DNA of 64,000 nt from Pseudoalteromonas luteoviolacea S2607 (GTDB lineage Bacteria > Pseudomonadota > Gammaproteobacteria > Enterobacterales > Alteromonadaceae), in NCBI RefSeq assembly GCF_001625575.1, contig NZ_AUXV01000008.1, positions 124,001 through 188,000 on the forward strand, given 5' to 3'. Below the pieces are notes generated by a model. The model was not told the DNA's origin and ran no database searches. It saw nothing but the letters and a program-made list of their open reading frames with translations. Made by a program: the position numbers and the translations under genes. Within the stretch, counting starts at the first letter, position 1. The number at the start of each line of letters is the position of its first letter. Of this stretch, positions 59,617 to 64,000 are shown piece after piece.

Positions 59617-60455
59617 CAAGAGCTCACCTTGCCTTTCAACAATCTGTCTAACTTAGTTTCTAGGTAGCTAGGCAACCACTTAACCATGATATTCTTGAAT
59701 GCCTGCGAATCTGTTAGTTCAGGTATTGTTTCGTTGAGCATATTGATTATTTGCTTACCATTCTCGTTTTTAGTGCATCCCACATACCCATATGCCAATG
59801 GGGCGATGTCATCTAGTAACAATTGTGACAGTTGGGCTCTTGTGTGAGTAAGTTTATGAATATAATGGTGTTCACTGGGGTATCCAATAACAGCATCTAC
59901 TCGCTTTTTAATGAGCATATTGGTTAAGCTTTCCAATGCGTCTTGCCCAGGTCTTGTGAGTACTTGATCTTTTGGCAATGATTTGATGATTTCATCCAAC
60001 CTACTGCCATATGAGCGCTGCATGGCAACACCTAATACTAATTTGTTTGTTTCAATAAATTGTTTTAGGCCTACTTTTTCTAATTGCTGTTTGTTGAGTG
60101 CGGCAAGTGTGCTATTCGAAATAGCGAGTGTGGGGGAGAGGCCTACCGTCGCATAACTGTCGCTGAAGTGCATAAACGCCTGCCGTTCAGCGGTCTTATA
60201 AAGCGACAACATGCAGTAGGTTTTTCTTTTATCGCTTAATGCCCTGATAGCTCTGCTAGCAGGAAAAAACACTTTGTTTTCACTGTATTCAGGTAAGTGA
60301 TCGTGAAGTAAATTGATTACTAACTCATCACGGCCAGTACCTTCAAGGTCGTCACTAATCATGTAATAGGGTGGAAAATCAGTGATGATCCAATCTATCG
60401 ACTTGGCTTTAGCAGGCCCAATTAGCATTAATAACAAAAATAATGTTTTGCGCAC
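59616..60455 (-). CDS. Exported solute-binding protein, SBP_bac_3 / TIGR02285 type (279 aa)
   Basis: GTG at 60455 is chosen over the longer frame to 60512: GAAGAGAG lies just upstream and it begins a signal peptide (VRKTLFLLLMLIGPAKA). The mature protein has the extracellular solute-binding fold: IDWIITDFPPYYM at the start, then ELVINLLHDHL, RAIRALSDKR and QRSYGSRLDEI. TIGR02285-type proteins of this kind are common in marine gammaproteobacteria, often orphaned from ABC permeases, as here. Ligand unknown, possibly an amino acid or a sensed molecule. Confidence 0.85.
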   Translation of the reverse strand: MRKTLFLLLMLIGPAKAKSIDWIITDFPPYYMISDDLEGTGRDELVINLLHDHLPEYSENKVFFPASRAIRALSDKRKTYCMLSLYKTAERQAFMHFSDSYATVGLSPTLAISNSTLAALNKQQLEKVGLKQFIETNKLVLGVAMQRSYGSRLDEIIKSLPKDQVLTRPGQDALESLTNMLIKKRVDAVIGYPSEHHYIHKLTHTRAQLSQLLLDDIAPLAYGYVGCTKNENGKQIINMLNETIPELTDSQAFKNIMVKWLPSYLETKLDRLLKGKVSS

Positions 60456-60756
60456 GCTTAACTCTCTTCTTTTATTATCAATAAAGCTTAGCAAAAACGG
60501 AGCAATTTCCAACTCATACTAAATTACGAGCGTTAAAATTTATAAGTTTGAATCTTTATTTAATTTTACAATTTTAGTGTTTTTGCTACATTTTAATTCG
60601 TACACCAACCTTTTTTGGGAATAAGTGAGGTGGCCAATAGAGTTTGTTCAGGGATTGGTCTTGTTTTTAGGTTAGTAAAAAGTGTTTTTAACCAAACACT
60701 TCGGGTAGAATACAGGGTTGGCGTATCAAGTTAATTTCAATAATAAGAGAAACGCT
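60456..60756. other. Divergent intergenic region with operator-like palindrome
   Basis: 301 bases. AAGTGTTT (60680-60687) and AAACACTT (60694-60701) form a perfect 8-bp inverted repeat with six-base spacing, directly before a TAGAAT that could be the -10 box (60706-60711) of the 60757 operon. No gene seen. The left part is A+T-rich without clear structure. Confidence 0.5.
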
Positions 60757-61368
60757 ATGATTACGCTTGTAGTGAGTGATATTTTCGGTCAAACAAAAAG
60801 CCTTGAGGGCTTTGTAAATGAATTAGATGGCAGCACCGCTATCTGTTCGCCTTATCCTTTTAGACAGGGGCACATTGATAGAGATGAGCCATCCGTCTAT
60901 CAACAATTTATTGAAACGACTGGACATGACAAATATGTTGAGAAGGTCGTAGAAGCCATTTCAAGTAAGCAACCTGATTTAATAATTGGATTTTCAGCGG
61001 GGGCAGTTGCTAGTTGGCGCGCGCTAGCTGCGATGCCGATAAAGAGCGCTACTAAGCTTATTGCATTTTATCCGGGGCAGATACGCAACCACTTGCAGTT
61101 ACATCCAAAATGCGATGTTGATATCTATTTTCCCTATGAAGAAAAGCATTTTGATGTTAAACCAGTCATAGGGCACTTATCGAGTGTACACGGTGTAAAG
61201 TGTTATCGAACACGATACTCACATGGTTTTATGAACTCGCTTTCTGAAAACTTCTGTGCTCAGGCATATCAGCATTATACGCGAGTTTGCCAAGGCAATA
61301 TCGAAGAAGCAATAAAGTTAAAATTAGCCAACCGGAGAATAAAAAGTGGACTAGAATTGACTATGTAA
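60757..61368 (+). CDS. Alpha/beta-hydrolase-like protein (203 aa)
   Basis: ATG 60757 (AAGAGA upstream) is preferred over the TTG at 60718. 203 residues. IIGFSAGAVASWRAL is a G-x-S-x-G nucleophile elbow (Ser in FSAG), and the C-terminal TRYSHGFMNSLSENF supplies the histidine of a dienelactone-hydrolase-like fold. An aspartate is plausible in CDVDIYFPYEEKHFD. Cytoplasmic. First gene of an operon with a decarboxylase-like and an FAD protein, suggesting joint processing of a lipid or polyketide-type substrate. Confidence 0.78.
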   Translation: MITLVVSDIFGQTKSLEGFVNELDGSTAICSPYPFRQGHIDRDEPSVYQQFIETTGHDKYVEKVVEAISSKQPDLIIGFSAGAVASWRALAAMPIKSATKLIAFYPGQIRNHLQLHPKCDVDIYFPYEEKHFDVKPVIGHLSSVHGVKCYRTRYSHGFMNSLSENFCAQAYQHYTRVCQGNIEEAIKLKLANRRIKSGLELTM

Positions 61369-61392
61369 AACTTAAAGTAGAAGGAGTTATGT

Positions 61393-62352
61393 ATGTCAGA
61401 CCAGCCTCGTATTCCTTATAGACACTTCCCGGGAAACCCTATAGCAAAACCGCCATGCAGAATGCTTAATGCAATGATGTATGGTTTTTTTGTAAAAGGT
61501 GAGCTCGATACCATCCAAAACTATGTAGATTTAACACTAAATTCAGTACCAAGTGAAAACATTGCTTTTCGGGCTTTGTCTTCTTATTGCTTATTAACAT
61601 TTACAGATATCGAAAATATTGCCTCTAAAGTGCCACCTTTTAGTAATTATGGGTATATGCAAGAGACAGATATCATCGTCTGGCTACCAATTGCGCAAAT
61701 TAGTAAACAAGAAAATAAGATGACGCATTTATATTGGTTTCCGGCATTTATCACGGTAAATAATATAAACGCGCTGGTGAATGGCCGAGAAACTTGGGGG
61801 TATAACAAATATTTGTGCAAATACCAGATGCCATCTAGTCAACATCGAGCCGATTATTTTTCCTTAAGCTTGGAAACATTTCAGCCGTTTGAAGCAGATA
61901 AAAAAATGGCTTGGTACGAGTTGTTGTCGATAGAAAGAGTGGCTGATGACGATACCTGGTTTGAAGAAGCCATTGAAATTGGTAAAGAGGTTGCAGACCT
62001 GATTCATAACAGCGTGCTTGATTTAGGCGTTGGCATTGATTTCTTTAAGCAGTTATTTACGGGTTTCTCTAATCCTCAATTAGCGCAAATTCTATTTAAA
62101 CAATTTCCAGATGGATATGCTGAAAATAGTGTTTACAGTGCGGTCGTACACTCTCCTTCAACAGTGAAGAAAATCCACAAATTAGGTTTTTTAAAAGATG
62201 AGTACAAAGTAACCTTTAATCAGGTTGACGCTTTTCCTCTAGAAGAAATGTTTGGGATCAAAGTGGGAGAGCAATTTGCCAAGTTGCCTTACTTCCTTTG
62301 CATGGACTTTGACCAAGACGGTGCAAAAGAAATAGTTACTGCAGATTTGTAA
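61393..62352 (+). CDS. Acetoacetate-decarboxylase-like protein (319 aa)
   Basis: ATG 61393 with AAGGAG upstream. Resembles the acetoacetate decarboxylase superfamily: WFPAFITVNNINALVNGRET has the beta-sheet and the N-G-R-E-x-W-G-Y-N-K stretch typical of the family. Members can be decarboxylases or act in other chemistries (for example aldolase/dehydratase-like), so the reaction is not settled. The catalytic lysine of the classical enzyme may correspond to the lysine in GYNKYL, but not certainly. Soluble, no signal peptide. Middle gene of the three-gene operon. Confidence 0.78.
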   Translation: MSDQPRIPYRHFPGNPIAKPPCRMLNAMMYGFFVKGELDTIQNYVDLTLNSVPSENIAFRALSSYCLLTFTDIENIASKVPPFSNYGYMQETDIIVWLPIAQISKQENKMTHLYWFPAFITVNNINALVNGRETWGYNKYLCKYQMPSSQHRADYFSLSLETFQPFEADKKMAWYELLSIERVADDDTWFEEAIEIGKEVADLIHNSVLDLGVGIDFFKQLFTGFSNPQLAQILFKQFPDGYAENSVYSAVVHSPSTVKKIHKLGFLKDEYKVTFNQVDAFPLEEMFGIKVGEQFAKLPYFLCMDFDQDGAKEIVTADL

Positions 62353-62370
62353 AGATTGTAAGGATTTAAC

Positions 62371-64000
62371 ATGACAAAACAGAATATTGCTATCTTAGGT
62401 GGTGGGGTATCGGCCATGACAGCGGCTGTGTACCTTACTGAGAAAGAAAATTGGCAGGATTTGTATGATATTACTGTCTACCAGTTAGGGTGGCGGCTTG
62501 GTGGCAAAGGTGCAAGCGGCCGGAACGCGGAATATGGCGAACGCATAGAAGAGCATGGCTTGCATGTATGGTTTGGAGCCTATGTGAATTCATTTCGCGC
62601 AATTGAAACTGTGTACAACGAATTAAATAGGCCCTCAACAATACCGATTCATACTTGGCAGCAAGCCCTCAAGCCGCATAGCTTTGTGGTTTTGCAAGAG
62701 TATATAGATAATGAATGGGAAACATGGCCTGTGGATTTTCCTCTTATTGATGGTAATCCCGCTGATGGCACGCTAGACCTTCATTTTTGGCAATTAGTTG
62801 AGCTCGTCATTGCTTGGCTTCATAAGTGGATAGATGAACTAGAAGAAGCGATAGAAGCTTCTCATAAGCAAGTGGAGTTGCAAACTCGAAAAAGTAGAGA
62901 CAGGAGTCTTTTACAGCACCTTGCAAGTGAAATTTCAGATGCAGTTGATAGCGTTGAAGACAAAGTGCGTTCATTTTTCGACAGTGCGGTAGATGAAGCA
63001 CAAGATATACTTTCTACGCCCAAAATCCTTATATCGCAACTGCATGAGCTAATGAGCTTACGAGCAAAAGATAAGAAGCTATCGAACACGAAAGATAGAC
63101 TTGTAACGTGGTACATCGTTAGAAAATTGAAACGTTGGTTACGCAGTGAAGCGTTGGAATTAATTGATGATAACCCCGCTGTTAGGCGCGCATATATTTG
63201 CGCAGATCTCGCCATTGCGATGACGGTTGGTATGATCCGAGACCGTGTACATGCTAACGGGTTCGGTGTGCTAAATCAGTATGATTTTAAATATTGGTTG
63301 ACACGCAACGGGGCTGATAAAGAATATGCCGTAGAGTCTGCGCCAGTTCGAGGGTTTTATGATCTTGTGTTCGGTTACGTAGACGGTGATTTTGAAAATG
63401 GCAATGTAGAGGCCGGGGTTGCGTCGTTGGCCATGATCAGAATTATGTTGTGCTACAAGGGCGGTGTAATGTGGAAAATGCAAGCTGGCATGGGAGATAT
63501 TATATTTTCGCCTATCTATGAATTGCTCAATGAGCGCGGTGTAAAGTTTGAGTTTTTCAACCAAATTGAGTCGTTAAAACCTGGACAAGACGAAAACGGA
63601 AACTATGTTGTAGAAGAAATTTCAGTAATTGAGCAGGTGGCATTGAGAGATGGGAAGTATGAACCGCTTGTGGATGTTAAAGGTCTGCCATGTTGGCCCG
63701 CTAAGCCAAACTTTGAGCAAATTGATGCAGAGCAAGCCTCGCTTCTCAAGCTGCACAATGTCAATTTAGAGTCGTTTTGGAGCGATTGGCCACAAATATA
63801 CGAACAGCATTATCAACGCCCACTACCTAGAAAAACGCTGAAGCGAATGCGCGATTTTGATCAAGTCGTGTTTGGTATTTCTGTTGGGTCGTTAGAGCAC
63901 TTATGCCCTGAGCTACTGGCACTAGATTATGCATTTGAGCAGCAGAGCACTCAGGTAAAAACGGTTGCGACTCAGGCTTTTCAGGTATGGTTGAACAAGA
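62371..64000 (+). CDS. FAD-dependent amine-oxidase/carotenoid-desaturase-like protein (3' end missing)
   Basis: ATG 62371 behind AAGGA, open to the window end (543 codons seen). Rossmann FAD motif IAILGGGVSAMTAAVYL and the GWRLGGKGASGRN second loop of NAD(P)/FAD-binding carotenoid-desaturase- and amine-oxidase-like enzymes. Between about residue 150 and 235 there is an unusual helical insertion (QVELQTRKSRDRSLLQ, DAVDSVEDKVRSFFDSAVDE), probably a coiled coil. The substrate is unknown; with the decarboxylase-like and hydrolase-like genes it may form a small biosynthetic operon. C-terminal part outside the window. Confidence 0.82.
   Translation, partial: MTKQNIAILGGGVSAMTAAVYLTEKENWQDLYDITVYQLGWRLGGKGASGRNAEYGERIEEHGLHVWFGAYVNSFRAIETVYNELNRPSTIPIHTWQQALKPHSFVVLQEYIDNEWETWPVDFPLIDGNPADGTLDLHFWQLVELVIAWLHKWIDELEEAIEASHKQVELQTRKSRDRSLLQHLASEISDAVDSVEDKVRSFFDSAVDEAQDILSTPKILISQLHELMSLRAKDKKLSNTKDRLVTWYIVRKLKRWLRSEALELIDDNPAVRRAYICADLAIAMTVGMIRDRVHANGFGVLNQYDFKYWLTRNGADKEYAVESAPVRGFYDLVFGYVDGDFENGNVEAGVASLAMIRIMLCYKGGVMWKMQAGMGDIIFSPIYELLNERGVKFEFFNQIESLKPGQDENGNYVVEEISVIEQVALRDGKYEPLVDVKGLPCWPAKPNFEQIDAEQASLLKLHNVNLESFWSDWPQIYEQHYQRPLPRKTLKRMRDFDQVVFGISVGSLEHLCPELLALDYAFEQQSTQVKTVATQAFQVWLNK

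Overview
The window looks like a chromosomal segment of a marine gammaproteobacterium of the Alteromonadales, most probably Pseudoalteromonas. The right half has the conserved order glnS ... fur-fldA-ybfE-DUF2788-ybfF / seqA-pgm, followed by a branched-chain keto-acid dehydrogenase operon and ttcA. The left 43.6 kb is a large accessory locus coding for an extracellular contractile injection system (eCIS). Its gene content recalls the metamorphosis-associated contractile structures (MACs) of Pseudoalteromonas luteoviolacea. That species assignment is inference from remembered gene content; no search was possible.

Layout. (1) 1-9.4 kb: two small tail-fibre-module proteins (the first truncated by the window edge), a short collar-type fibre protein, a helical/TPR-GNAT fusion, three proteins without recognisable family and, last, a 944-residue protein with a hydrophobic N-terminal segment and a long beta-rich body. 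The six complete genes resemble in order and size the metamorphosis gene set beside the MAC locus, and the 944-aa product is the best candidate cargo (Mif1-like). (2) 9.7-13.6 kb: two paralogous lipoproteins and a convergent secreted protein. (3) 14.1-20.7 kb: a FecR-domain protein divergent from a six-gene run: an RpfF-like crotonase lacking both catalytic glutamates, an unknown protein, a lipoprotein, a predicted outer-membrane beta-barrel, a three-helix membrane protein and a trypsin-like protease. This envelope cluster is the least explained part of the window. (4) 21.1-43.6 kb: the eCIS structural run: sheath, two tube proteins, a DUF5908-type small protein, a LysM-containing tube/baseplate adaptor, VgrG-like spike, gp25, two large baseplate proteins, a 1661-aa fibre, a 1193-aa tape measure, two unknowns and a T4-type lysozyme. 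Only one sheath gene is present. No AAA+ ATPase, PAAR tip or Afp16-type cap protein is visible, so these must lie elsewhere, be replaced, or be absent.

(5) 43.7-64 kb: after a small secreted protein the core genome begins at glnS, with a lineage-specific kinase-like protein and a small unknown gene between glnS and fur. To the right are pgm, an AstE-type deacylase, the bkd-type E1alpha-E1beta-E2 operon behind a 16-bp LiuR-like palindrome, ttcA, a solute-binding protein, and a three-gene operon (alpha/beta-hydrolase, acetoacetate-decarboxylase-like, FAD-dependent oxidoreductase cut by the window end) behind an operator-like palindrome.

How the parts fit: the baseplate, spike, tube, sheath and tape-measure genes give one contractile particle. 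The long fibre and the short fibre modules are likely contacts with targets or with other particles. The lysozyme could release particles by lysis, and the genes left of 9.4 kb probably supply cargo and loading factors. Strong hairpins separate several structural genes, and a three-way-junction-like leader precedes the sheath gene; both could set expression timing or stoichiometry. I saw no tRNA or rRNA gene, CRISPR array, insertion sequence or integrase.
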